Shown here: positions 25,361 to 36,319 of the stretch, piece by piece
Numbering within the stretch: the stretch's first letter is position 1
Layout of the letters: every line of letters starts with the position of its first letter
Source of the DNA: Synaphobranchus kaupii
Lineage: Eukaryota; Chordata; Actinopteri; Anguilliformes; Synaphobranchidae
Length of the DNA: 64,000 nucleotides
Assembly (NCBI GenBank): GCA_029718625.1
Contig: CM056387.1
Location: 36,463,927-36,527,926 of the forward strand
Direction: 5' to 3'
Program-made: the position numbers and the translations under genes
Notes under the pieces: model-generated
The model's input: the letters and a program-made list of their open reading frames with translations, nothing else
Databases searched by the model: none
Told to the model about the DNA's origin: nothing

Positions 25361-26037
25361 GCCACTGGGCCTGGAAATTCAGCCTTCTTCCTTAAAAAAC
25401 GGCGTCGGCAATGTCCTCATTCCACCCAGTTTCCGGCACTTTCCGTTCGTGTATGCTTGGGGGTATGTCCGTTTCAGCACCGAAGGGCGATCAGAGTCTC
25501 TTTTTTATTTATTTTTATTTTATTTACTTATTTACTGGAAAAAGTTAAAGAGCAAATATGTGACTATATTTCACAAATATAGAACACAAAGGACAGTTAA
25601 CAGGAGCCGGACTCGGTTTAAAAACTGTTTTTCAGCGGGTTTCCTGTTCCTCATCAAGAGAGGGGGAAGAATAAGAAGAATGTATACATTAGAATAAAGA
25701 GAGAAAGAGAGAATGAATGGTGGAAGGGGTACATCTAACAGTGACATGATATGCTAAGCTAGACCTCTTCAGCTATGAGGTGGATTTTTTGCCAGGGAAA
25801 GCCAGCAAACTTGTATCCAGGGAAGCACTAGTTACAGTTCTAATCTGTAGGCTGCAGCGTTGCATCAGGACTAAAGCTCTGCATATTACATTTCCATCTG
25901 TTTTATGTTGTTGGGGTTGGAAAGGATATGGGTGTTTTTTGTTAATGCTGGAACAGCGCGTTGTTGTGCGGGAAAATGAAGCGGTCTAATGGAGCGCTGT
26001 ATTATGTAGATGTGGTCTATGAGTCACAGGGTCGTAC
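25361..26037. other. Intronic DNA, no gene seen
   Basis: T/A-rich stretch near 25500-25550. No exon or RNA gene recognised. Confidence 0.5.
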
Positions 26038-26062
26038 GGGACGGGACGGGACGGGGGGGGGG
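26038..26062 (+). other. G-quadruplex motif
   Basis: GGGACGGGACGGGACGGGG and further Gs: four or more G-triplets with AC loops, the shape expected of a stable intramolecular quadruplex on the + strand. Being in a babam2 intron, it would also appear in the pre-mRNA. Confidence 0.8.
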
Positions 26063-27464
26063 GTCAGAGCCGTTCTCGTGGAAACGGTCAGTGCTCGTTC
26101 GCGCCGGGTTCCACGGAGGTTTCCGTATTAATGAGATCTGCCAGTAACTCAGGCTTGTTGAGTGAATTGATCCACATCTGCTGTTCGCTTCCAAGATTCC
26201 AACACCCCCCCCCCCCCCCACACACACACTGGAGTTACCGTACCGACGGCCTGCCCCAATTCCATTTCATTTTCCAGCAGAGGTGTTGCCCAATCGGACG
26301 CCTTTACTGGAAAATCTCACCACCGCTCTTGCTAAGCCCAGTTCAGCTCTCAGCTGACCACGCATGATTATGATGTCATCGTTAACCCCCTCCTTCCCGT
26401 GCTCAGGGATTTGCTGCGCACTGATTGGTCAATGGGAGGAGTCTTCTAATCTCCAGCACCTGCTCTTTTTTTTCTTTTTCTTTTTTTAGCAAACCACTGT
26501 AATTTCCTGTTGTCTGGCAATATCAGGCCTTCTTATTCAACTCAAGTATTTTTATTTATTATCTTGATATAGATAGAGTCCAAGCAGAGTATTGCGGGGA
26601 ACGCCGTCTCCTTGAAAACTCAAGATTATCAAAGGGTCGTTATTCGCTAAAAGCTCCCAGGTGAGGGCTCATGGAGAAACATCAGTCGCCTTTCAGGCTG
26701 TTTTTGTCCTTTACCCTGGACAGCACCCGCTAAGCTAAACGAGCAGACGGCGTTAAAGACGCTATAAACGCGTTAAGCACGCTGAGAGGCTCTGAGGTGA
26801 CCACAGCAGCGGTTACCGTAGTGATTTACATCGCGGACGTCAGCTCCCGAAACAAACCCCTCCTTTAGCGCGTGAACCCTTCGGCTTTCAACGCTGCTGC
26901 CCTTAACCCCCTCGGGCCCAGAATATCGACCGCGGTTAAACCAGGGTTGCTCATCTCTCGCTTTCCAGATTAAAGCGCAAGGAGCAGGATGTAAGACGTC
27001 CCGTCTTAACGAGGAGGTGAAATGACGGCGTAAACGCACGGTATGAATCACTCTGTGAGCTTTACGGTAAATAATCTCTGGGGAGCGCCTCCTGTTATCC
27101 CCTCAGCGGCTGAGGTCTTGACGGACGGGATAGTTTTAGCGGTGCGGCCTCGTGGGCCAGGACCCCGAAGAGAGTCCGGAATGTTCCCCGGCCACTGGGT
27201 TTCGGCGGCGTGGACGGGGCCGATTCTCTCCGCGGATCGGGATCGGAACACGCCTCGAGCGCAAAGGAGGGTCGACAAAGCGGAAAAGGCATTTAGCTTA
27301 TGGTGCAGGACTGCACTCTGTCTCCTGAGAGAGGTCCTTATTCAGGAGTTGGGACTTGGTGTTTGTACAAATGATTTAACGGGAGCCCTCGTATGCGCGC
27401 GTGTGCGTGCGTACGTGAGCAGCAGGTACAAAGGTTGGGGGGTGTGTTCTCCTGTTTCAGACTC
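26063..27464. other. Intronic DNA, CpG-rich near 26740-27290
   Basis: The 26740-27290 stretch is visibly CpG-rich (for example GACGCTATAAACGCG). No exon recognised. A C run lies at about 26206-26219. Confidence 0.5.
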
Positions 27465-27734
27465 CTCCCCTGCTCTGAGGTCATACGGCACACCCATTGG
27501 CCCTGCCCTGGGTGTGAGGGACTGAGGAGGACGAGGAGGGGTAGGGGTGGCTCTTTCTGTTCAGGGTTCCTGGCAGTGGGGAAAGTTGGGGGTGGGGGTA
27601 TGTGGGTGTGGTACCCGCTGCTGCACCCCTCTCTCCCTCTCTCCCTCCCTCCCTCCCTCTCTCTCCCTTTCTCTCTCCCTCCCTCCCTCTCTCTCTCTCT
27701 CTCTCTCTCCCTCCCTCCCTCTCTCCCTCCCTCA
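27465..27734 (+). repeat. Dispersed duplication B, copy 2 (pair at 14678-14995)
   Basis: Matches the 14678 block from CTCCCCTGCTCTGAGGTC to GTACCCGCTGCTGCACCC with a few indels (GGACGAGGAGG versus GGAGGAAGAGG). It also ends in a CT/CCTCC microsatellite tail. It lies in the intron after the first babam2 exon, while copy 1 lies in the intron before it. Confidence 0.9.
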
Positions 27735-27831
27735 GTAAAGGTGCATAGCTGTTAGTAGAGCAGGGTGGGGCTGGGTTTGAGTACACAGTTTGAAGCCACA
27801 GCAACCCATGGCAACCCAGGACATGTCTGCC

Positions 27832-27834
<3 letters not shown>

Positions 27835-27867
<33 letters not shown>

Positions 27868-28060
27868 TGCGTGTGTTTGTTTTAGCGTGTGCATGGGTGT
27901 GTGTTCGGTCTTAGTTTTAGTATGGGTGTGCGTGCGTGTGTGTTTAAGCGTGTGGATGTATGTTTGGTTTTTGTTTTAGTTTTTGTGTGTGTATGTCTGT
28001 CTGTCTGTCTGTCACACGGTTTCTGTGTGTCTGTATGTCTACTGTTCCTGTGTGTATGTG

Positions 28061-28101
<41 letters not shown>

Positions 28102-28136
28102 ATGCGTGTATGTCCCTGCTCTGTGTGTGCTTTTAC

Positions 28137-28184
<48 letters not shown>

Positions 28185-28201
28185 GCATGTGTGTGTATGC
28201 A

Positions 28202-28244
<43 letters not shown>

Positions 28245-28300
28245 ATGTGTGTGTGTATGCGTATGCGCATTTGCGTGTGTGTATGTGCGTGTGTGAGCAC
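27835..28300. repeat. GT-rich compound microsatellite
   Basis: GT runs at about 27837-27863, 28068-28100, 28139-28178 and 28206-28242, separated by GTGTATGTGTG, TCTGTCTG and TGTTTTAG words. Confidence 0.9.
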
Positions 28301-29135
28301 TGGACCAGACTACAGGTTACCCAATGTTCCTTTCCATTGTCTCTCCACCGCCGCACCCTGTACCTCCTTCAGGCTGCTGCTCTCTCTGCCAGTTATACAC
28401 ACACACACACCATGCAAATACCTTTCTGCAGCCCTGACGGTAACGTGTGTGTGTGTGTGCGTGTGCGCCTTCTTCCTCCCTGCCACTGCCCTCATGGATC
28501 ATTCACCCTGAAAACACAGGCACATCAAAAAGCCGCTCAACTTTCCGCGAGGACAAGCTTAAAAAGATTCTGCCACTCACCAGAAAGTGGGCGGTCTCTG
28601 CTGTCACAAAGAGAGCGACTTCCACGGATAACCTTCCAGCGAACGGCTAGCGTACAATTCTGCCAAGTTACACGCTAATGCTAAGTAAGCTAAACCCAAA
28701 GATAAAACAAAGATCAATACTATATTTTTTTAGTTAGACCCAAAAGCAGATGTTATTACAAGAATTAGCATTTAACTATCAAGTTTACCGATAGACTGTC
28801 GCTGATATGAAGCTATTTGATGCTTCTCAGTTCAGATGCGATTGGTCAGTCACTTCCACGTAATCACGCCCAACAATAAAAGTGTGAATGCTTTTAACTT
28901 TGGCCCTTGGTATTGCTATACGTGCAGAGCCTGTAGTTCCACGATGTTCCCTCCATTTGAAACAGTGAAGGGTGAGTGGCCACTGGTGGCGTGTGCTTCC
29001 CAGGCAGGGCCTGAAGGAGCTGGGTATCGCCGTGCTCAGTGGATTCCTTCTGGGGAGCTGATTGGGCCTCTGTGTTTACCGGGCCGTTTGTTTCTGATTT
29101 TGGGTCACGTGATCTCCCCCCCCCCTCTTTTCCAG
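28301..29135. other. Intron, right part; acceptor with C-rich tract
   Basis: No gene until the splice acceptor. The polypyrimidine tract before the exon at 29136 is CTCCCCCCCCCCTCTTTTCCAG in composition (given in words: C run then T run then CAG), a strong acceptor. Confidence 0.6.
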
Positions 29136-29235
29136 CGCGTTGGGAGGCGCCTCTGCACTGCATATCCCAGCATTCCCTAGCGGAGGCTGCCTCATTGACT
29201 ACGTTCCCCAGGTGTGCCTGTTACTGACAAACAAG
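29136..29235 (+). CDS. BABAM2 exon, exon 2 of 6 in window
   Basis: Completes the split His codon with C, then reads [18 protein letters not shown] and [15 protein letters not shown]. This corresponds to human BABAM2 residues of about 228-260 with few substitutions. Length is 1 + 33 codons = 100 bases, leaving in phase 0 at donor GTGAGT (29236). The exon joins in frame to both neighbours. It covers the stretch between the two ubiquitin E2-variant (UEV)-like regions described for this protein, so no catalytic residues are expected. Confidence 0.95.
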
Positions 29236-29897
29236 GTGAGTGTGATTATCTGTGAGTGACAGCGAGCGCCTGCCGTCACCTGACCTCACGTTACCCCCCG
29301 GGGTCAAAGTGAGGTGAGGTGAGGTGAGAACACATGCACATGCACGCACACACTCACACACACAGGCACACACATGCATACACACACACACACACACACA
29401 CACATATGCACCGATCAGTACACATGCTTTTGCATTTAGGTTTACTAACACACAAGCATACATACACATGGATACTTACTAAAACGTGCGTGTACACATT
29501 AACGCATACAGTACATGTGCACTTGCTGACACACGGGTGTGGCTGGTTGCCAGTGGCTTAGTACATATGATTTTCATATATGCACATGGAGCATTGTACA
29601 GATGTACGTTATATACGACAAACTTTTGAAAAAATAATACCTATATTTCATGGCCCTGCAGATATTGCGCATATTGCAATATTTGGGTCTGGGGGTGTGG
29701 GGGCGTTTGGGGGGCAGTAGGGTGTGGTGGGAGGGATAACAGCGCTCAGACCACAGGTCTGTCCTCACTTTTCCTTTTTATTATTATTTTTTTTCCAATA
29801 TGAATTTGGCATCTCCAAACCCACCGTTAGAATGTCTGATTCACAGATGAAGTAGAGTCGGATCCGATCGGAGACCGTGGCGGGTCTGCTCTCACGT
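29236..29897. other. Intron; CA-rich start, otherwise unremarkable
   Basis: GAGGTGAGGTGAGGTGAG near 29308 and CA runs at about 29334-29404. No exon seen. Confidence 0.6.
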
Positions 29898-30417
29898 TTA
29901 AAGTGATACTGCAGTCAAAAACCGACTTTTCCCATTGAAAACCGATGTTTTGGGTTAGATTATGATCATACACAACTGTTTATGTCCGAAAATCTCATGT
30001 TTAGTCAAAATAGTTGTATCTGAGTTTTTGTGTAGGCTTACCAATATGCTAGTTTCCGGGGATTCGTGACGTCACGAGATCCTTAACATAAAAATGGGTG
30101 GAGTTGAGGTGATCCTAGGGGTGGTCTCGGCTGGGCACGTGGTATAAAAGCAGAGACCAACGGGTTTTTTTTCCTCTTTGAGACTGAGACCCTTACTGCT
30201 AACTAGTTAGTTCAAGTTCAAATGTGAATTGCTTTGTATTACTGCTAACGTTAATATTACGACTTATATCGACACACCCTTTCACTCTTTGACCGTATGA
30301 ATATTCATAATATGAGTATGTAGCACCATCGTCATATGATCACACCCACTCACGAGTTCCAGTTCAAATTGAAGCGGTAAAAAAGGCCTTAGAAAAGCCT
30401 CTGCAGTATCTCTTTAA
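29898..30417. mobile_element. TTAA-flanked piggyBac-like MITE with core promoter motifs
   Basis: Inverted termini TTAAAGTGATACTGCAG (29898-29914) and the complement of CTGCAGTATCTCTTTAA (30401-30417) bound a 520-bp element beginning and ending in TTAA, the target site of piggyBac-type transposons. Inside are the palindrome TCGTGACGTCACGA (30064-30077) and TATAAAA at 30143-30149. No protein is encoded. Family assignment rests on the TTAA ends and terminal pairing only. Confidence 0.65.
30067..30074. promoter_or_regulatory. Consensus CRE in transposon
   Basis: TGACGTCA inside a 14-bp perfect palindrome, about 70 bases upstream of a TATAAAA box (30143-30149) in the same element. CREB/ATF-type sites have this sequence; activity is unproven. 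Confidence 0.5.
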
Positions 30418-30641
30418 CAGTGTAAGGAGCACGAGATGCTTTCCTCAGAACAGGCCGCTCGTATGAACACAGCTTCATGTGCAGAGCGAGAGGTCCTCTT
30501 TACTCCAGCAGCTGAGCGCTGAAGGGCTCCATTACACAGGTAACTCTCAGGTAACTGGTCTCACCTGGACTCGTCTCTCTCACCTGCCTGATGTGGAAGC
30601 TGGGAGCCCTTGTGCCTCTCTGAGTGCCAGGGTTGGGGTCT

Positions 30642-30853
30642 ATACCATGGGTGTCCAATCTTACCCGAAAAGGGCTGGTGTGGGTGCAGGTTTTTATTTT
30701 AGCCCAACACTGACACACCTGATTCTACTCATCAGCTAATCGTAGTCTTCAATCGAGACCTTGATAAGTGGAATCAGGTGTCTTAGTGCCGGGCTAGAAC
30801 AAAAACCTGCACCCACACCAGCCCTTTTGGGATAAGTTTGGACACCCCTAGAC
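30642..30853. mobile_element. Foldback hAT-like MITE (about 205 bp)
   Basis: Left arm GGGTGTCCAATCTTACCC then AAAAGGGCTGGTGTGGGTGC; the right arm is its near-perfect complement, ending TTGGACACCCCTA. Inner sequences (CACACCTGATTC and GAATCAGGTGTC) also pair, so the whole unit can fold into a long hairpin. Flanks GTCTATAC and GACCGTAC agree at five of eight positions, a possible decayed 8-bp duplication. Confidence 0.7.
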
Positions 30854-31309
30854 CGTACGGAGCACCATGTAAAGTCTGGACTTGAATTCTCCCAGGGACT
30901 CAGCTGTGATTCAGCTGTGTCCCCCAGCACAGCCGGGCATTTTAGGGGCTGGATTTTCAGCTGGGACAGAACACGGGCTGGGTATCAGACGAGCCTAACT
31001 CCTCTTGTGCTGCGAGTGTGCATCTGGAATGCATTTTGCTTTTGAAATGTTTTATTGGCGTGAGATTTACGAGGGATCGTTACGATCTGACACTGGCGCT
31101 ATTAGAATTAGAGCCGTTTGGGACCTCCAGGACTTTCCTCGCACCCCATTGGACGCTTCCGCCCGCTTGCATCATCCTCCCGGCAACGTGACAGGAAGTG
31201 CAGCCGGGGAGTGTCCCGCCCACATGGAACACCTCAGCAAATACCTGAGCCATGAGTGAGCTGCTCTGTCACTGATCCCACAACCCCCTGCAGGGGAGGG
31301 AGACAGGTG
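30854..31309. other. Intronic DNA, no gene seen
   Basis: No exon or repeat recognised between the MITE and the GT tract. Confidence 0.5.
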
Positions 31310-31395
31310 TGTGTGGGGTGTGTGTGCGTGTGCTTGTGTGTGTGCATGTGTGTGACTGTGTGTGTTTGTGTTTGTGTGTGTGTCCTTGTTTTTTT

Positions 31396-31473
<78 letters not shown>

Positions 31474-31615
31474 TGAGTGTCTGTGTGTGTGTCTGTGTGT
31501 GTGTGTGAGTGTGTGTCTGTATGTGTGTGCTTTTGTGCTTGTTGTTGAGTGTGTGCATATGTGTGTGTGAGTGTCTGTCTGAATGTTTGTGCTTTTGAGT
31601 ATGTGTCTGTGTGTG
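31310..31615. repeat. GT microsatellite, compound
   Basis: GT-rich tract with a pure core at about 31403-31469 and TTTTTTTG, GTCTGTGT and GAGTGTG interruptions. Confidence 0.92.
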
Positions 31616-31911
31616 TGGGTAGGGAGGTTTGATGGAGGTGTAAAGTTCACCGATCCGTGGTTCCCACATCACCGCCATAGTGACTAAATGCACATGGCCC
31701 TCCAGCAATGCCCACCCCCACCCCCATCTCCACATGAGGCCAGTTCCCTGAAGCTCTGCCCATTTTAAACTGCTGAGTCACTCAATACGATCTCTCTCCA
31801 GCCCTGACTGATCAAAGAGGAATCTACTGCTCAACCAGCGGTCGTCTTCCCCTACGTGTCTCACCAGAGCCGTGTTAGATACAGTCTTATACAGGATTCT
31901 GTCCTGTTTGA

Positions 31912-32012
31912 GGTGTAAGATCACAAATATTTGTTCTTAACTGAACATTCTAATGCTGATGCAACAATGAGGTTCTAACATTCCAAAAAAACCTACTCTT
32001 CAAAGGGTTAAA
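31912..32012 (-). repeat. Three-copy interspersed repeat, copy 1
   Basis: On the minus strand reads CCCTTTGAAGAGTAGGTTTT, GGAATGTTAGAAC and CAGCATTAGAATGTTCAGTT. The same order occurs on the + strand at 36828-36975 and 45128-45296. Probably a short non-autonomous transposon family; no name assigned. Confidence 0.8.
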
Positions 32013-32016
32013 GCAG

Positions 32017-32193
32017 GGTTCTCCACTTCCCATCCTGAAGGGCTGTGTGTGTATGCAGCGTTTTTGATGTGTTCCTGCACCCAGGTGCTTGGCTAAGGAG
32101 TCCGCACACCTAGTTTCCAAGGCCTAAATTGGCTGCCGATCGAAAGGAAATCACAAAACAAGCAGCGACTGCGGCACCTCCAGGACTGGAGTT
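32017..32193. mobile_element. Foldback MITE-like element
   Basis: Left end GGTTCTCCACTTCCCATCCT with a CTGAAGGGCTGTG block, right end pairing through CACCTCCAGGACTGGAGTT. This resembles the very common teleost element with a GTCCTGGAGGGC-type terminus. Pairing is imperfect and no target duplication was resolved. Confidence 0.5.
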
Positions 32194-32739
32194 TTATATC
32201 CCCGCCTTAGAGCAGACATGTTGGCAGTCTTTATTTCATGAAGCAGTTTTAATTTCCTGTTGTGAAAGGTACTCCGTTTTTTTAAATAAAAAGAAAAAGT
32301 CTTTTGTTTTATTACATAGAAAAATAGGGGAATGATGCCTTTGTCGTTGGCCTGGGAAACTCCTGTATCCAATAAGCATGCCTTTTAATTGAGAATATAC
32401 CGCTGCTGTACACTTTGTTATGAGAGAGCACTCCATCTTTTCCCACTTTTTATAAACATTGCAATAATCTGTGCAAGGTTCTAGCAGTTTTCACAATTTC
32501 ATTCATTGAAGTTTAAGTTCACAGTCGGGGAAATGTATCAGCTGGAGGTGTCATTTGGCGAGCCGTGCTCCTCGATTTGCGAGAGTAAAGACATGATACG
32601 ATTGCTCATCTTAAGAGCGGCCAGCACGGGCTGATTCATTCAGAGTGAGTAGCCTGTAAGGGGCGTGACTGGGATAGACTGGCAGGCTGTGTGCGAGTGT
32701 AGGTTAACAGGGTGTGTGAGTATAATAAACGGATTGCAG

Positions 32740-33130
32740 ATGAGCCCTAAATTTTGGCACGGGTGTCGCCACCCGCCGTTGGCCCTTGGCTCCGGCGGCT
32801 AGCGAAATCGCGCGGGGCTTTTATCGAAAACTGCCTGACCAAAGTCCAAGCCGCTTTGCCGTCGGGCCCTGCCCTGTTTACCGAGCGGCGGGCCAGAACG
32901 TGTGTGTGCGTGTCCTCTAATTACAAGGGTACGGGCTTCACGGCGCCAGAGCAGTCGCGCGCAGTTTCACACAGGCCCTGCGCGGTACAAACACACCGAC
33001 TCACATCGCGGTTCCCCGCGCCGGCCTCGTCGGGAACGCCCGCTACATCAGCCGTGACCCGGAGTCGGCCGTAATTTCTCTTATCTCCAGCTGTCAGACT
33101 CTCGGGAGAATAGAAGACGATCTGCCAAAA
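32740..33130. other. CpG-rich intronic block
   Basis: Dense CpG over about 390 bases (for example CACCCGCCGTTGGC, GCGCGCAG, CCCCGCGCCGGCC), flanked by AT-rich DNA. A 106-codon frame exists on the + strand but resembles nothing I know. Could be an orphan CpG island, an enhancer or an alternative promoter. Confidence 0.5.
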
Positions 33131-34454
33131 CACGGCGATAAATTTAACGAGATATTAAAAGAGATAAATTATACGAGTTGACGTCATAGGAATGTGCTGA
33201 TTGCGGTGGATCGGTGGTGAGAATGAGGCCTGTTTCTCCGGTCGGAAACGCACTGCGAGAAAGAGAGAGAGATGGATAAAACAGTGAGCGCAAAGCCTTT
33301 TTCTCCAGTCAGAATAGACTGGATGTACATACAGGTACATGCACATGGAAAAAGCACACATACTTACAGGCACACTTACATACACGCAGATAGATGCATA
33401 CATCAGCCTTGAAAATGGCAGAGTAAAATATTATGTGTTACAGAAACTTTACTTCTGTTCTGAGTTGAGGAGCGCCCTGTGCTGTTTGAAGTGTTACATC
33501 CTCAGCAGCATCTAAATAGGGCTATGAGAGGCGCTGCAATTCTGGAACATCTGACATCACATTTAAACTGACCAATCACGGAGGAGCAAAAACCAAACAA
33601 GGGAGGCTTTAATGGATGCTGGTGCGCAACACTCAAAACTCTGTTTGTACGCACTGTAAATAAAGGGGCCCGGAATCGCGTGAGGCAGCCATTTTGTGTC
33701 TGGAAATAAAGCACACATTTGCAGTCAGATGCAGGTAAGATAGGCTCTCTGGCAGCTGAAGGTACAGAGTGACACACATCACATCATGTATCCCAAGGTG
33801 TGAACTCTTCACTCCACCATTTTCCACTTACTAAATTAGGTTTGATTCATTAAAAACTGATCTTGGTTTTGTTGTACTTGATATGTATGACCTGAGATAT
33901 TTTTGATTTAAACTGTTTGTGTGGTTGGAATATCTCATCTCATTTTTGTATCCCATTAAACAAATCAATATACTTAATTATTTTACGGTATTTAACTGAA
34001 TCGCCAATTAGGCTTAATTGAGATTCATGTTAAGGGCCAGATTTAATCAAAAATATCTCTAATTAATAGTAATCTTCTTTCCATTGGCACAAAAACACAT
34101 TTCTCACTGCAAGGGCTTAAACCAGGTAATTTTTAGGTGAAATCAATTTCAGGTCAGTGTTCAGTCAACAGCGTAAATGAAACTGAAGTTATCAGAAGCA
34201 TTCAGCAGAAAAACCCCCGTGCATGTGGCAATGCTGCTCATACAACCCTTAGGACCAGAGGAGGTAAACACTGTGATGTTTTATTGTCTGTAACGAAAGC
34301 AGCGAAGCGTGCCATTTCATTTGCATTATCCCATGGTTAAATGTAAAAAACCATTATCTTTGTTGCTGTGCATGCTGGCGCCACACCTGTCCTGGAAGGC
34401 ATTGAAGTATGGGGTGGGGCCTTACACAATGCCTGCGCTCCACTTTGACACACA
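33131..34454. other. Intronic DNA, no gene seen
   Basis: AT-rich from about 33830. No exon or repeat named. Confidence 0.5.
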
Positions 34455-34630
34455 TTCCCTCTCTCCCTCTCTCTCTCTCTCCCCTTCTCTCTTTCTTTTC
34501 CCCTTTCCCCCTCTCTTCCTCTCCTTTTCTCTCCCTCTTCCTCTGTCCTTCTTTTTTTGCTCTTCCTCAATGTCTCCCACCCCCTCCCTCTTTCTCTCCC
34601 CCTCTCCCCCTCTCCCTCTCTCCCTCTCTT
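34455..34630. repeat. CT-rich microsatellite acting as long polypyrimidine tract
   Basis: About 175 bases of CT, CCCTTT and CCCCTCT words running straight into the splice acceptor CTTCACAG before the exon at 34636. Confidence 0.85.
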
Positions 34631-34635
34631 CACAG

Positions 34636-34706
34636 GTACAGTATGTTATCCAGGGTTACCATAAGAGAAGAGAGTACATCGCTGCCTTTCTCAGCCATTT
34701 TGGAAT
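34636..34706 (+). CDS. BABAM2 exon, exon 3 of 6 in window
   Basis: Reads [23 protein letters not shown] and two bases (AT) of a split codon, near-identical to human BABAM2 residues of about 261-283. The 71 bases give 23 codons plus 2, entering in phase 0 and leaving in phase 2 at donor GTGAGT (34707). The split codon becomes Met with the next exon, where I recall human having Thr. It opens the second UEV-like region (roughly residues 275-364), involved in holding the complex together. Confidence 0.96.
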
Positions 34707-34861
34707 GTGAGTCTGTTCTCCCGCGTGCGTGCGTGCGTGCGTGCGTGCGTGTACGTCAATCTCTGTGTCTGTAAGGGACTCTGTGCGTGGGCACATGCGA
34801 GTACTGTATGTTCTTGCATATAAGTGTATGTGGGCGTATTTGTGTGTGTCTGTGCACACAG

Positions 34862-34897
<36 letters not shown>

Positions 34898-34990
34898 AAG
34901 GGTGTAGGTATATTTATGCGTGTGTGCCTGCCGGTAATGTATTTTATAAATGTGGACGTAAATAATAAAGTTGAAATGTGTCTGTTTCAG
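34707..34990. other. 284-base intron with GTGC and GT runs
   Basis: Short intron containing GCGTGCGTGCGTGCGTGCGT (34727-34750 region), a GT run at about 34863-34892 and the acceptor TCTGTTTCAG. Confidence 0.85.
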
Positions 34991-35073
34991 GGGTGTAGTG
35001 GAGTACGACGCAGAGGGATTCACTAAACTCACTCTGCTTCTCATGTGGAATGACTTCTGCTTCCTGGTGCACG
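34991..35073 (+). CDS. BABAM2 exon, exon 4 of 6 in window
   Basis: Begins with G completing the split Met codon, then [20 protein letters not shown] and DFCFLVH, then one base of the next codon. The 83 bases are 1 + 27 codons + 1. Corresponds to human residues of about 285-311, differing at WND where I recall WKD in human. The donor is CACG|GTGAAT, weaker than consensus at +5/+6 context, and a CA repeat starts about 11 bases after it. Confidence 0.96.
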
Positions 35074-35083
35074 GTGAATACTC

Positions 35084-35084
<1 letters not shown>

Positions 35085-35133
<49 letters not shown>

Positions 35134-35163
35134 CACACTGCACACATACACACACACACACAC

Positions 35164-35204
<41 letters not shown>

Positions 35205-35209
35205 TACAT

Positions 35210-35241
<32 letters not shown>

Positions 35242-35349
35242 CATACACACACACACACACACACACATACACACACATACACACACTGCACACATACACA
35301 CACTGCATACACACACACTGCGCACACACACACACACACACACACATGT

Positions 35350-35378
<29 letters not shown>
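35085..35378 (+). repeat. CA microsatellite adjoining a splice donor
   Basis: About 290 bases of CA runs separated by CTGCACACA, CATACACA and GCATACA words, in sense orientation in the babam2 intron. It starts within about 11-16 bases of the 5' splice site at 35074. Confidence 0.95.
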
Positions 35379-35381
<3 letters not shown>

Positions 35382-36165
35382 TCCATAGGCCCACACTCCT
35401 TCCTGAGAAACCCCAGACAGGGCCACGCCTGTCCTGCTTTCAGAGCTTACCTAACCTCACCTTACTGTTACATCCCCTGCACCTCACCTTACTGTTACAT
35501 CCCCTGCACGGCATGTAGCTGCAGTCCTGCAAGGCCACAGTCTTACTGTTCATTTAGCCACTGACTGTCTAAAAGGGCCACACACTGTGGCTGTGACTGA
35601 ATCAGAGCCACATCTTCTGCAACCTGTGGACTGTGTACTAGCATACTGTGTTCTGGTTACTACATACTGCTTAGTGACATGCAGTATGCAAGAAATATAC
35701 TCCATATTTTATCAGCTGAAACCCGGAAATAAGTCCATCATCCGCAGATTTTAAGTACACTTTATTGAGAGAACACTTCACCTACTTAACAATGTCCTCA
35801 TCCAGTGTTCTCAATAGCATAGAAAGGCGTTGATTCGGACACAGCCCATGTTTCCACAGTCTAAATTTACCGTTGATTGATAGATCTGCCGACACTGTTC
35901 CCCTAAGACTGTGTTTCCTCTTCCAGTAAAGGAGTGTGTGACCTTATCTGGCTTAGATAACCATGGCAGATCATCTATATCATGCCTTGAGCAACTCAGA
36001 AGGGGCTTTTTACAGTGGTGTCACTGTTATTAAGGCGTTTTTAGTTCCGTTTCCAAAACCTGTTCCGAGTCAAGTCGAGCTCCCGTCGGTGAGAGAGTCT
36101 GATTGGCTGTGGTTTGGAGAGGAGGGACGGTGACCTCTGACCCCTCTCTGTCTCGTCCCCTACAG
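35379..36165. other. Intron, remainder
   Basis: Contains a perfect 27-base direct duplication (CTCACCTTACTGTTACATCC plus CCTGCAC) at about 35456-35509. Acceptor before the next exon: CTCGTCCCCTACAG. Confidence 0.7.
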
Positions 36166-36319
36166 TGGACCTCCCTCTGTACTTCCCCCGGGATCAGCCC
36201 ACGCTCACCTTCCAGTCTGTGTACCACTTCACCAGCAGCGGGCAGCTGTACTCCCAGGTCCAGCGCTCGTACCCCTACAGCCCACGCTGGGACGGCAACG
36301 AGATGGCCAAGAGAGCCAA
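36166..36319 (+). CDS. BABAM2 exon, exon 5 of 6 in window
   Basis: Starts with TG completing a Val codon, then [30 protein letters not shown] and [20 protein letters not shown], and leaves two bases (AA) of a Lys codon. The 154 bases are 2 + 50 codons + 2. Matches human residues of about 313-362 within the second UEV-like region. The [16 protein letters not shown] stretch is highly conserved. The GT donor begins at 36320. Confidence 0.97.

Noticed and set aside
32754..33074. 106-codon frame in the CpG-rich block
   Set aside because: High GC lowers stop frequency; no homology recognised and it lies within an intron.
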